A stretch of 64,000 bases of DNA, from assembly GCF_036997485.1 (NCBI RefSeq), contig NZ_JAWLPU010000001.1, positions 558,001-622,000 on the forward strand. Direction: 5' to 3'. The stretch comes from Brachyspira pilosicoli (GTDB lineage: Bacteria > Spirochaetota > Brachyspiria > Brachyspirales > Brachyspiraceae). Position numbers and translations under genes: made by a program. The stretch's first letter is position 1. Each line of letters opens with the position of its first letter. Of the stretch, positions 43,512 through 52,394 are shown piece by piece. The notes beneath the pieces were generated by a model. That model saw nothing but the letters and a program-made list of their open reading frames with translations, was not told the DNA's origin and searched no databases.

Positions 43512-44081
43512 ATGAAAAAACTAATTCTATCATTTTTATTGGGTATCTTTACTATATCTTGTTCAAATAATAATAATATATTAGATGCCATACTAAATAA
43601 TGATTTAGAAGGTCTCAAAAAATTAATAAATAAAGAAAATATTAATACTGGAATAACCATAAAGGATGAGGTTTCTATATTAGATAGATCTTATGAGATT
43701 AATAAAGAAACTCCTATCATATTAGCTGTACTTAATAAAAATAAAGATATGATAAGATATCTGCTTGATAATGGTGCTGATCCTTCTATTTATGATGGCA
43801 GAGAGAGAAATGCTTTTCTTTGGGCTTGCGGTGCAGGTGATGTTGAAATTATACAGATGTTAGTTGAACATGATCCTAATTTAGTTAATTCAAGAAGTGG
43901 CAATAATGCTAATGGAATTATTATAGCAGCGGATTTTCGTAATATAGATGTATTTGAATATTTAGTAAAAGATTTAGGTCTTGATGTAAATCACATGGAT
44001 GATTTAGGAGTAACTGCTCTGCTTTTATCTCGTAAAAAAGAGGCTAAAGAAAAATTAATAGAGCTTGGTGCAAAAAGATAA
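43512..44081 (+). CDS. Ankyrin-repeat lipoprotein
   Basis: This 189-residue protein has signal MKKLILSFLLGIFTISC with the lipobox Cys at 17, so it should be membrane-anchored outside the cytoplasm. Ankyrin repeats follow: ILDAILNNDLEGLKKLIN, then ETPIILAVLNKNKDMIRYLL and NAFLWACGAGDVEIIQMLV. GGAGG precedes the ATG. A second ankyrin gene with a cleavable signal follows 193 bp later, so the two may act together in the periplasm. The binding partner is unknown. Confidence 0.88.
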   Translation: MKKLILSFLLGIFTISCSNNNNILDAILNNDLEGLKKLINKENINTGITIKDEVSILDRSYEINKETPIILAVLNKNKDMIRYLLDNGADPSIYDGRERNAFLWACGAGDVEIIQMLVEHDPNLVNSRSGNNANGIIIAADFRNIDVFEYLVKDLGLDVNHMDDLGVTALLLSRKKEAKEKLIELGAKR

Positions 44082-44193
44082 GAATAATAAAAAGTTAGCC
44101 ATAGCAGCCAATAACTTTAGTTGCTGGCTTATATTGGCGATGCTGTAGGTAAGGAGCCTTATGGTTGGCATAGTAATAATAAAATATAATTTA

Positions 44194-44253
44194 TAAAAAT
44201 TGTGAGCCTCTAGCAAATTTATTTGATAGAGTTTGATTAGCGAACAATTTTTA
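44194..44253 (+). promoter_or_regulatory. Nested hairpin between the two ankyrin genes
   Basis: TAAAAATTGT (44194-44203) pairs with ACAATTTTTA (44244-44253). Inside it CTCTA/TAGAG and CAAAT/ATTTG pair as well. It is followed by T-rich DNA and may attenuate or end transcription before the second ankyrin gene. The preceding segment 44110-44180 is more GC-rich than its surroundings and also contains short inverted repeats. Confidence 0.45.
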
Positions 44254-44274
44254 TTAGTAATAATAGGAACTCAA

Positions 44275-45303
44275 ATGGTAAAAAAATATATTGTATTAAT
44301 TATTGTTGGAGTAGTTTTAATGGTAAATGATTCTTATGGTATAACTCAAGATGAAAGAAATTTTCTTCATGCATGCCGTTATGGTCAAATGTATGTAATT
44401 GAAGAATTAATTGATAAAGTTAATATTAATGTTCAAGATGAAGAAGACGGATTTACTCCTTTAATGAATGCTGTAACAGAAGGAGAAATAGAGGTTGTTA
44501 AAATTTTATTAGAGCATAATGCAGATGTTATTAAAATAAAAGATAATAAGGGAAGAAATGCATTTTTCTGGGCTGCTGTTTTAGATGAACTTGAAATCTT
44601 AAAACTATTTGAAAAATATAATCCTGATTTTAATGTGTCAGATAATTATGGTTCTAATGTTTTCTTTTTTACTAGAAAAAAGGAAACCGTTAATTATTTC
44701 ATTCAACATGGTGCAGATATAAATAAAAAAAATAAATCTGGAAGAACTCCCTTAATACAGCATTCTTTAGCATATGAAAATCAAGAACATGTAAAGTTTT
44801 TACTTGAAAAAGGTGCTGATATTAATGCTCAAGATAATGAAGGTGTTACTACATTAATGTTTGCTGTTCAAACTGATAAAGTACAAATAATAGATATATG
44901 TTTATCAGAAAATGCAGATATTAATATAAAAGATAATGAAGGAAAAACAGCTTTATTTCATACAATATCATCTTTTGGTGTTTTAGAGAATGTTAAGGCA
45001 ATGACGGAAGATATGTTTGGAGATCATGCCAAAACAGACTATATAAAAGATTATATGAATCAGAAGAAAATGGAAGAGACAGATAGGGCTATTAGACTTA
45101 TAAAGTTATTAGTATCTAATGGTGCCGATATTAATGCTCAAGACAATAAAGGAAATACTTTATTAATGTATGCTATAGCACTTCGCAATGAACCTCTTAT
45201 AAATGAGATATTAAAATTAAATCCTGATGTGAATATAAAAAATAAAAAAGGAAAAACAGCTAATGATATGGCAAAGGAGTACGGTTATAAAATAGTAAAA
45301 TAG
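44275..45303 (+). CDS. Exported ankyrin-repeat protein
   Basis: This 342-residue protein starts at ATG 44275, preceded by TAGGAAC; an earlier in-frame ATG at 44233 lies inside the hairpin region. The signal peptide VKKYIVLIIVGVVLMVNDSYG is followed by about eight ankyrin repeats, with recurring DNEGVTTLMFAVQ, NADINIKDNEGKTALF and GADINAQDNKGNTLLMYA. One long insert lies near residues 235-265 (MTEDMFGDHAKTDYIK). It is probably periplasmic. The repeats in this protein and in the 1-558 gene are alike, suggesting a local family. Confidence 0.88.
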   Translation: MVKKYIVLIIVGVVLMVNDSYGITQDERNFLHACRYGQMYVIEELIDKVNINVQDEEDGFTPLMNAVTEGEIEVVKILLEHNADVIKIKDNKGRNAFFWAAVLDELEILKLFEKYNPDFNVSDNYGSNVFFFTRKKETVNYFIQHGADINKKNKSGRTPLIQHSLAYENQEHVKFLLEKGADINAQDNEGVTTLMFAVQTDKVQIIDICLSENADINIKDNEGKTALFHTISSFGVLENVKAMTEDMFGDHAKTDYIKDYMNQKKMEETDRAIRLIKLLVSNGADINAQDNKGNTLLMYAIALRNEPLINEILKLNPDVNIKNKKGKTANDMAKEYGYKIVK

Positions 45304-45383
45304 TGAATGTTTTATAAATTGTAATATTTATGTTTTAATTTATATGTAATGATAATAAAAAATTAAAACTATATAGAACTAAT

Positions 45384-45419
45384 AAAAAACTTGTGAGTGT
45401 AGTAACAAATAAGTTTTTT
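45384..45419 (+). terminator. Terminator of the ankyrin genes
   Basis: AAAAAACTT (45384-45392) pairs with AAGTTTTTT (45411-45419), with TGT/ACA extending inside, and A/T runs on both sides. Confidence 0.75.
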
Positions 45420-45550
45420 ATATATAATAAAAAAATGTAGGCAATACACACTTACAGGGGCATAACAACAAAATAAAAAATTACAAGATTTTGAAAACTA
45501 TATATACCTGAATAAATATATTTTGTCAATTTTAGTTTTTTCAATTTTAT

Positions 45551-46063
45551 TGTTTGTGGCGGCTTTGCCACCGACCCCCCAACTTCTTTTACCGAGTAGG
45601 TACCTTTCGGTATTGGTATAAAAGAAGCAAAAAAACTATATTTTAAAAAAATCAAGCTTTAGCTGTTGCCCAAAATACATATGATATTATTTTATACATA
45701 TTCCAACATATAAAGCTAAAACATTTGCACTTTTTGCAACTTTGACGAAGTCCGCACAGCGAAGGCGGGAAAAAGAACAATAATTTTTTACTTAAAATTT
45801 TTCAACATAGACTAAGAATTTAGTATTTAAATTTATTGTTTGTGGTGGCTTTGCCCCCACACCCCCAGTTCTTTTACCGAGTAGGTACCTTTCGGTATTG
45901 GTATAAAAGAACCAAAAGAACTATATTTTAAAAAAATCAAGCTTTAGCTGTTGCCCAAAATACATATGATATTATTTTATACATATTCCAACATATAAAG
46001 CTAAAACATTTGCACTTTTTGCAACTTTGACGAAGTCCGCACAGCGAAGGCGTGAAAAAGTTG
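45551..46063 (-). repeat. Composite intergenic repeat, locus 8, recent tandem duplication
   Basis: Two reverse-oriented C-spacer-A units start at 45551 and 45837, 286 bp apart. Between AACTATATTTT (from 45634) and GAAGGCG (to 45767) the first unit is identical by eye to the second. The insert ACCGAGTAGGTACCTTTCGG is also shared. Only the GC-rich ends differ (CACCGACCCCCCAAC versus CCCCACACCCCCAGT). The 45304-46108 gap holds no gene. Confidence 0.85.
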
Positions 46064-46108
46064 ATTAAAAAAAATTACATTGCAAAATATATTGACTTAG
46101 ATATATAA

Positions 46109-48967
46109 CTATTCGTTTGTAACTAGCTTCTCTTCGCTGCCGTTTACAGCTCCGTCTTTATCAACCTTCACTGTAAATATTTTAGATACACCCTTTTCTT
46201 CCGCTGTAATTCCATAATAGGCATCGGCTATAGTGGCAGATACTTCATCGTGCGTGATAATTAAGAATTGAGTTTTATCTGATAAGCCCTTAACCATATT
46301 CTTATATCTTATAATGTTCGCTCCGTCTAAAGCAGCATCCACCTCATCGAGTATACAAAATGGACTAGGTCTATACAAAAATATAGCAAATACTAAAGCA
46401 AGCCCTGTCATAGTAAGCTCGCCTCCAGAATACGAGACTATGTTTTCCATTTTCTTGCCCGGCGGCTGTGCGAATATATCAATAGGACTGTTTAATAAAT
46501 CTTCTTCGTTTTGTATTTTTAAGCCGGCATTACCGCCGCCAAATAAGATTTTAAATGTCTCAGAGAATTTTTTGTTTATTTCATTAAATGTTTTAAGAAA
46601 ATCTTCTCCTGCCTTTTTGTTGGCATCAGCTATTATTTTTAATATCTCTTCTTTTGATTTCTCTAAATCTTCTTTTTGCTTGCTTAAAAACTCGAATCTA
46701 TTTTTTGCCTCTTGATATTCATCGAGTGCCATCTCATTAATATGACCTAAATTCTTAATCTTGTCATTAATAGTGTTCAGCTTGTTTCTAAAAACTTCTT
46801 CATCAATTAAGCCTTCTGTAACAGCCTCATACTCTTTCAAATTAATAGCATTAGTCTCATAAAAATTATTATATATATCATTAATCTTATCTTTTGTCTG
46901 ATTAATTCTCTCGCTTATTCTTGTAATATTTTCATTTGTTTCGTTTAACTTTTTTATATGTTTTGAGTGATTAACATCAAAGTTAGATAAAGCAGATTCA
47001 GCCTTTTTTATTTCGCTAGCCTTTAATCTTGCCTCACTCTCCATTTTTGTTTTTTTCTTTTCGAGTTCTTTAAAATTGTTTATATTGTCTTTTAGCTCTT
47101 TATCTAATAATTTATAATCTTCTTCTTGTTTTTGTATCTTATCATTTAATGTTGCAAACTCTTCTTCTACAATAGCTATACTTTTTATTATCATCTCTTT
47201 TCTATCTTCAGAAGCTTTTTTATTTGTCTCATATTTTGCTTTTGATATTGTGAGAGTAGTAAGATTAGAATTTGATAAATTAATGTTTTCTGTTGCTTTT
47301 TTTATTTCGTTGTTAAGCTCTTCTATTCTGTCAAGATTGCTTTGAATAGAAGATTCTAAAGAAGCTATCTCTTTATCTATAGCCTCTTTTTGCATATAAG
47401 TACCCTCTTTATCAAACAGCAAATCAACAAAAGGGTCTTTTATTTTAGTGTATTCTTTAAAAATATCTTGTAAAAGCAATGCATCTCTTTTTTCTGTATC
47501 AAGCATCTCTTTTAAATTTCTTACAAATGATGATAAAGAATTAAAACTAAGCTCATTGAGATTATCCAAAACACCATCTTCTTCAAACTCTTTTATAGTG
47601 TTCATTTTGGTGTTGATAGATCCAAGTAAGTTATTAAAACCTATATCAATATCAGCTTCATGCTTTCCTATATTCTGATAAAAACTATTACCCATTATAT
47701 CTTTTTTCTTTTCATCAATCTCGGTAATTATTTTATTTATCACTTCAAGCTGTCTTTCTCTGGCATCGGCTATTTTTAAAGTATTGTTTTGATTGTTTTG
47801 TGTGAGTATTGCTATTTCATCGTTGCAGCTAGCTATTTTATTTTGCTCGCTTGCAATATTGCCCTCTTCTATCTCTTGTTCTTTTAATGCTAATTCAATA
47901 TTTTCTAATATGTTTTTTATATCTTTATCTAATTCTAATATTTGATTTTTATCTTCTTCTATTCTTTTAGCTAAAGTATTTTTTCTGTTTATAGTTTCTT
48001 CTTTTTCTTTAAACTTATTTTCTAATTGTATCTTTAATTGATTAGACATTTTTTCTATATGAGTAAGTTCTGTTACTATTAATGACACCTGTTTGTCAAG
48101 CTCTATAGATAAGTTTCTTGTCTCTTCAAACTTTAATAGTTCCTGCTGTTTTTGATTATCTAAATCTAATAGGTTCTTCTCAAGTTCCTGCTTTTTATTG
48201 TTAAGCTCTTCAAGATTTTTATTATAATCCTCTAAAGTAATTTTTGCCTTTTTAATCTGATTAACATTTATACTTATGCTTATTTTTTTCTTATCGTCTA
48301 TAAGAGAATAATATTTTTCTGTGCGTGCCGCTTGGTCTTTTAATGATTTATAATTTTTCTCAGCATTCTTTATATCTATCTTAACATTATCAAGGTTTCT
48401 CTCAGAGTCTTCAAGTTTTTTGGTAGCCTCTCTTCTTCTCTCAAGATATTTACTAATACCCGCAGCATTTTCTATTATAGACCTTCTCTCTTCTGGTTTT
48501 TGTTTAGCAATCTCAGAAACTGTTCCCTGTTTAATTACAGAATATGCATTTTTACCTAACCCTGTATCAAGAAACATATCCACTATATCTTTAAGCCTTA
48601 CCTGCTCATCATTAATATAATATTCTGATAAACCCTTTCTATAATACTTCCTAGTAACTATTATCTCATCTTTATCATATTTTTTTATCCATCTTGAAGT
48701 ATTATCTAATGTTAAAGCTACTTGTGCCAAAGAGGACGGTTTTCTAGTGTCTGTACCATGAAATATAACACTTTCAAGCCCTTTAGAGCTATCTATTCTT
48801 AATCTGCTTGCAGACTGCTCCCCCATTACCCATAAAAAGGCCTCTACTATATTACTCTTACCTATACCATTAGGTCCAAGCACTACAGTAACACCTTCAT
48901 TAAACTCTATATTAGTTTCTATGGCAAATGATTTGAATCCGTGCAAATTAAGATTCTTTATATACAT
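46109..48967 (-). CDS. smc: Chromosome segregation protein SMC, compact form
   Basis: This 952-residue condensin-type ATPase starts MYIKNLNLHGFKSFAIETNI with Walker A GPNGIGKSNI at 31-40. The C-terminal domain has the signature VSYSGGELTMTGLALVFA and Walker B FCILDEVDAALD, then LIITHDE. Between them are two long coiled coils. Typical bacterial SMC is near 1180 residues; here the arms are shorter, and the middle (about 425-525) does not show the usual Gly-rich hinge sequence. The ATPase heads look complete, so it should be active. AGGAAAG lies before the ATG. Confidence 0.92.
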   Translation of the reverse strand: MYIKNLNLHGFKSFAIETNIEFNEGVTVVLGPNGIGKSNIVEAFLWVMGEQSASRLRIDSSKGLESVIFHGTDTRKPSSLAQVALTLDNTSRWIKKYDKDEIIVTRKYYRKGLSEYYINDEQVRLKDIVDMFLDTGLGKNAYSVIKQGTVSEIAKQKPEERRSIIENAAGISKYLERRREATKKLEDSERNLDNVKIDIKNAEKNYKSLKDQAARTEKYYSLIDDKKKISISINVNQIKKAKITLEDYNKNLEELNNKKQELEKNLLDLDNQKQQELLKFEETRNLSIELDKQVSLIVTELTHIEKMSNQLKIQLENKFKEKEETINRKNTLAKRIEEDKNQILELDKDIKNILENIELALKEQEIEEGNIASEQNKIASCNDEIAILTQNNQNNTLKIADARERQLEVINKIITEIDEKKKDIMGNSFYQNIGKHEADIDIGFNNLLGSINTKMNTIKEFEEDGVLDNLNELSFNSLSSFVRNLKEMLDTEKRDALLLQDIFKEYTKIKDPFVDLLFDKEGTYMQKEAIDKEIASLESSIQSNLDRIEELNNEIKKATENINLSNSNLTTLTISKAKYETNKKASEDRKEMIIKSIAIVEEEFATLNDKIQKQEEDYKLLDKELKDNINNFKELEKKKTKMESEARLKASEIKKAESALSNFDVNHSKHIKKLNETNENITRISERINQTKDKINDIYNNFYETNAINLKEYEAVTEGLIDEEVFRNKLNTINDKIKNLGHINEMALDEYQEAKNRFEFLSKQKEDLEKSKEEILKIIADANKKAGEDFLKTFNEINKKFSETFKILFGGGNAGLKIQNEEDLLNSPIDIFAQPPGKKMENIVSYSGGELTMTGLALVFAIFLYRPSPFCILDEVDAALDGANIIRYKNMVKGLSDKTQFLIITHDEVSATIADAYYGITAEEKGVSKIFTVKVDKDGAVNGSEEKLVTNE

Positions 48968-49111
48968 CTTCTTTCCTGTCTATATACTAATTATTTACAA
49001 TTTTATAATAATTATCGTCATTTACAATAATTAATTACAGTATAAATCTTAAAACATTATACAATCGTATTAAAAAAAAGCAATGAATTTATATACAAGT
49101 GAAAATGCTTT

Positions 49112-49552
49112 CTACTCTTCTTCTAAATTTCTTTTAGATACTATAATACCGTAACCTGTAATTTGTAATTCTACATTATTATTAAGCACAACAGTAAAAA
49201 ACTTATTTTCTCTAACTATAGAAGTTATTTTTGAAGCAGGGTATTCGTTATCTATTACTTTTACCATACTTCTATGTATACAGCTTCTTGGTATGCCGTT
49301 TGGATTATTTTCTAAATTATCTATTTTAATGCTTTTCCAAAGTCCGCTTTGATAAAATATAATATTAAAGCCTAATTTAGTATTAACTTCATATCCTCCG
49401 CCATTTTGATACAAGCTAACAGTATCTACAGTATCCCCAGGTAAATTAAGATTAATAAAATTTTTAGCCTGAAGAGGTAAAGAAGCCTCTGTAAGGTTTT
49501 GTGTGTATAAAAAAGAATACAAAATGATAAAAAATAATAAAATTTTCTTCAT
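49112..49552 (-). CDS. PepSY-like periplasmic protein
   Basis: This 146-residue protein has signal peptide MKKILLFFIILYSFLYTQ. Two half-repeats (LPLQAKNFINLNLPGDTVDT then GGYEVNTKLGFNIIFYQSG, and later VIDNEYPASKITSIVREN) match the PepSY-like/DUF2874 layout of two alpha-beta repeats. Such proteins are secreted and may inhibit peptidases or bind ligands; no function is proven here. It is a single leftward gene after smc's start, with no strong ribosome binding site. Confidence 0.75.
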   Translation of the reverse strand: MKKILLFFIILYSFLYTQNLTEASLPLQAKNFINLNLPGDTVDTVSLYQNGGGYEVNTKLGFNIIFYQSGLWKSIKIDNLENNPNGIPRSCIHRSMVKVIDNEYPASKITSIVRENKFFTVVLNNNVELQITGYGIIVSKRNLEEE

Positions 49553-49624
49553 AATAATAAATTAGTGTGCATTATATATTCGTATTTTATCTATTTAAAT
49601 TTAATATATATTATATAAAAATTA

Positions 49625-49649
49625 AGGCTACAGCAAAAAGCCATAGCCT
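49625..49649 (-). terminator. rpsT terminator
   Basis: AGGCTACAGC (49625-49634) and GCCATAGCCT (49640-49649) form a 10-bp stem with two G-U pairs. On the minus strand it runs into TTAATTTTTAT. Confidence 0.82.
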
Positions 49650-49685
49650 CAATATGAACACACAACTTGAGAATTATCTTAAAAA

Positions 49686-49949
49686 TTATTTCAAAGCGTT
49701 AATTTTTTTCATCATTTCTGATTTTTTAACACTAGCTCTGTTAGTATGAATAACAGATTTTCTAGCAGCTTTATCTAAAGCACTAGCATATTTATTATAT
49801 TCAGCTATAGAAGCATCTTTATCATTAGCATCTATAGACTTTAATACTTTCTTTTTTTGAGTATTTAAAAAGCTTTTTATTTTTCTGTTATAAAGATTTC
49901 TCGTAACATTTTGTCTTAATCTTTTAGAAGCGGATCTTATATTAGGCAT
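49686..49949 (-). CDS. rpsT: 30S ribosomal protein S20
   Basis: This is an 87-residue basic helical protein that binds 16S rRNA in the small subunit. It starts PNIRSASKRLRQNVTRNLYN and has the family pattern LDKAARKSVIHTNRASVKKS near the C-terminus. Full length. It follows tRNA-Asp by about 37 bp on the same strand and is probably in the same transcript. S20 can repress its own translation in other bacteria; no such structure is visible here. Confidence 0.96.
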   Translation of the reverse strand: MPNIRSASKRLRQNVTRNLYNRKIKSFLNTQKKKVLKSIDANDKDASIAEYNKYASALDKAARKSVIHTNRASVKKSEMMKKINALK

Positions 49950-49986
49950 TCATTATACTCCAGTGAAGTTAGTTAAAATAAAAATC

Positions 49987-50060
49987 GGAGTTAACGGGGC
50001 TCGAACCCGCGACCTCCTGCGTGACAGGCAGGCGCTCTAACCAAACTGAGCTACAACTCC
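49987..50060 (-). tRNA. tRNA-Asp (GTC anticodon)
   Basis: Read on the minus strand this is a 74-nt cloverleaf. Acceptor GGAGTTG pairs with TAACTCC, the D arm is GCTC...GAGC, and the anticodon stem CCTGC/GCAGG surrounds loop CTGTCAC with anticodon GTC. The T arm is GCGGG-TTCGAGC-CCCGT. No CCA is encoded. It lies directly upstream of rpsT. Confidence 0.95.
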
Positions 50061-50187
50061 AAAAAACTTTTTAAGTTAGATTATTATACTACAAATATAT
50101 TTTTTGTCAAGTGCAAAATAACTTTTTTAAAAATAATTTATAGCACAAAATATTTAAAATAAACACTAATAAATAACATAAGATTTT

Positions 50188-50216
50188 TTGATTTTTTATA
50201 CTTTTAACTATATAAT
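50188..50216 (+). promoter_or_regulatory. gpmA promoter
   Basis: TTGATT (50188-50193), a 17-bp spacer and TATAAT (50211-50216), with AAGGAG before the ATG at 50250. Confidence 0.72.
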
Positions 50217-50249
50217 AAATAAAAATACACTTTTATAAGGAGTTTATTA

Positions 50250-50996
50250 ATGACTAAAGTTGTTTTAATAAGACATGGAGAAAGTGTTTGGAATAAAGAA
50301 AACCTCTTTACTGGTTGGGCTGATGTTACTTTATCAGAAAAAGGCATTGAAGAGGCTAAAGCCGGCGGTGTAGAACTAAAAAAAGCTGGATTTACTTTTG
50401 ACAAAGCTTACACTTCAACTCTTACTCGCGCAATCAAAACTTTAAATTTGGTATTAGAAGAAATGGGACTTTTATGGATACCAGTAGAAAAATGCTGGCA
50501 ATTAAATGAAAGACATTATGGCGCTTTACAAGGATTAAACAAATCTCAAACTGCTGAAAAATATGGTGAAGATCAAGTTAAAATATGGAGAAGAAGCTAT
50601 GATACTCCGCCTCCTGCTTTAGAAAAATCTGATGAAAGATATCCTGGAAATGACCCTCGATACAAAAACTTATCTGAAAAAGAACTTCCTCTTACAGAAT
50701 GTTTAAAAGACACTGTTGCAAGAGTTGTTCCTTTCTGGGAAAACGTTATACTTCCAGATATTAAAGCTGGTAAAAAAATTATAATCGCTGCTCATGGTAA
50801 CAGCTTAAGAGCATTAGTTAAATATTTAGATAATATTTCTGATGCTGATATCACAGAGCTTAATATACCTACTGGAATGCCTTTAGTTTATGAGCTTGAT
50901 GATAATTTCAAAGCTATTAATAAACAATATTTAGGTGACCCTGAGGCTGTTAAAAAAGCTATGGAAGCTGTGGCAAATCAAGGAAAGAAAAAATAA
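50250..50996 (+). CDS. gpmA: 2,3-bisphosphoglycerate-dependent phosphoglycerate mutase
   Basis: It interconverts 3- and 2-phosphoglycerate in glycolysis. It starts [20 protein letters not shown] with the catalytic His in RHGES, followed by [31 protein letters not shown] contains the acid/base Glu, and [17 protein letters not shown] contains the second His. At 248 residues it is the typical dPGM length. AAGGAG lies upstream. The gene stands alone, with promoter and terminator visible. Confidence 0.97.
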   Translation: MTKVVLIRHGESVWNKENLFTGWADVTLSEKGIEEAKAGGVELKKAGFTFDKAYTSTLTRAIKTLNLVLEEMGLLWIPVEKCWQLNERHYGALQGLNKSQTAEKYGEDQVKIWRRSYDTPPPALEKSDERYPGNDPRYKNLSEKELPLTECLKDTVARVVPFWENVILPDIKAGKKIIIAAHGNSLRALVKYLDNISDADITELNIPTGMPLVYELDDNFKAINKQYLGDPEAVKKAMEAVANQGKKK

Positions 50997-51024
50997 TAAT
51001 TAGTTTTTTAATTAGACATTTTAT

Positions 51025-51077
51025 AAAAGCAGCTAATTACTTTCTAAAAAATAGAAAATAACCAGCTGCTTTTTTTA
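51025..51077 (+). terminator. gpmA terminator
   Basis: AAAAGCAGCT (51025-51034) pairs with AGCTGCTTTT (51064-51073), with a nested TTTCTA/TAGAAA stem inside, followed by a T run. Confidence 0.88.
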
Positions 51078-51107
51078 TACAATTTACAAAAGTTATAATA
51101 GATAATT

Positions 51108-52355
51108 TTATCCTACTATAGGTTCAAATATAGGATTTTGCTCTTCTAATTCGAGGCAAACACAATAATTATATTTATCATACATATCCTTAGGTAAATC
51201 AACTTCTATTACACTATTTCCTTCACAAGCTTTCAAGCAATCACATTTTAATTCTCTTTTATCTTTAAGAACATAAGCTTTCTTTACTTTATTTCCTACA
51301 TTTAGAAGCTCTATATATTTCCTAGGAGATAATACATGAACAAATAGTTTATAATCTTTTTGAGTAAATTGAGCCCATTCCAACTCGTATGGGTATATAT
51401 CAACTTTCTTGCTTGCAAATATAGCCTCTTCATTATCTTTTACATATTGACCTACAGTGTCTAATATATCTATACTTTCTTTAGGCACATTGCCCAAACT
51501 ATCAGGACCAATATTTAGAAGATAGTTTCCGCCTCTGCTTACAATTTTTAAAAGTATCCTTATAATATCATTAGGATTTTTCCAATTATGATCATCTTTT
51601 TTAAATCCCCAAGTATCATTCAAAGTAGCAGGTATTTCCCAATCTCCATCATATGGAAGCCTAGGTATAAAATTATCACCTGTTGTCATATATTCGCCTA
51701 TTTGATTGCCTATTCTTCCGCTTACTATACAATTAGGCTGTATTGATTTTACTAAATCATATAATGATTTGCTTTGTTCTGGTGTACTTTCCATAGGAGT
51801 ATCAAACCATATTAAAGCTATATCTCCGTATTCTGTCAATATTTCTTTTAACTGGGGTTTTACTTTATGGTCTAAGTAATACTGGTAATCTTTTTTTGAA
51901 TTATCTTTTCCTGCCATAAGTCCATTAGGGTCATGCCAATCTTGAGCTTGAGAATAATATAATCCCAATTTCATAGAATATTTTTCGCAGGCTAATTGAA
52001 GCTGTTTTAATATATCTTTTTTATATGGGGTTGCTTTTACAACATTATAGCTGCTGCATTTAGAGTCATACATAGCAAAACCTTCATGATGTTTAGAAGT
52101 AAATACAATATATTTCATTCCCCAATCTTTAGCTTTTTTCACTATATATTCAGCATCAAAATTCACAGGATTAAATTGAGCTGCTAACTTCTCATATTCC
52201 TCTACAGGTATATTTAAAGTATTCATTATCCATTCGCCTATTCTCTCAGTTTTCTTGCCTTTATATTCTCCAGCTAATATAGAATATAATCCCCAATGTA
52301 TAAATAAGCCGAACTTAGCATCTTTAAACCATTGCTGTTTAGTATCTTTAAGCAT
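51108..52355 (-). CDS. Alpha-L-fucosidase, GH29 family
   Basis: This 415-residue glycoside hydrolase is predicted to remove terminal fucose. It has the GH29 start QQWFKDAKFGLFIHWGLYSI, YIVFTSKHHEGFAMYDSKCS (substrate-binding His residues), LGLYYSQAQDWHDP and DIALIWFDTPM, where the Asp is the likely nucleophile. NIGPDSLGNVP closes the barrel. There is no signal peptide, so it should act in the cytoplasm on imported fucosylated glycans. It is the last gene of an operon with a sugar-binding lipoprotein and two permeases. In a gut spirochaete the natural source would be mucin or host glycans; this is inferred. Confidence 0.93.
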   Translation of the reverse strand: MLKDTKQQWFKDAKFGLFIHWGLYSILAGEYKGKKTERIGEWIMNTLNIPVEEYEKLAAQFNPVNFDAEYIVKKAKDWGMKYIVFTSKHHEGFAMYDSKCSSYNVVKATPYKKDILKQLQLACEKYSMKLGLYYSQAQDWHDPNGLMAGKDNSKKDYQYYLDHKVKPQLKEILTEYGDIALIWFDTPMESTPEQSKSLYDLVKSIQPNCIVSGRIGNQIGEYMTTGDNFIPRLPYDGDWEIPATLNDTWGFKKDDHNWKNPNDIIRILLKIVSRGGNYLLNIGPDSLGNVPKESIDILDTVGQYVKDNEEAIFASKKVDIYPYELEWAQFTQKDYKLFVHVLSPRKYIELLNVGNKVKKAYVLKDKRELKCDCLKACEGNSVIEVDLPKDMYDKYNYCVCLELEEQNPIFEPIVG

Positions 52356-52394
52356 TTTTAGCTCTCCTCGTCTATAATTTTTTGTTTTAATTTT

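Noticed and set aside
45452-45655. A 67-codon open frame in repeat locus 8
   Set aside because: It consists of C-box sequence read backwards; its tandem copy does not keep an equivalent protein.
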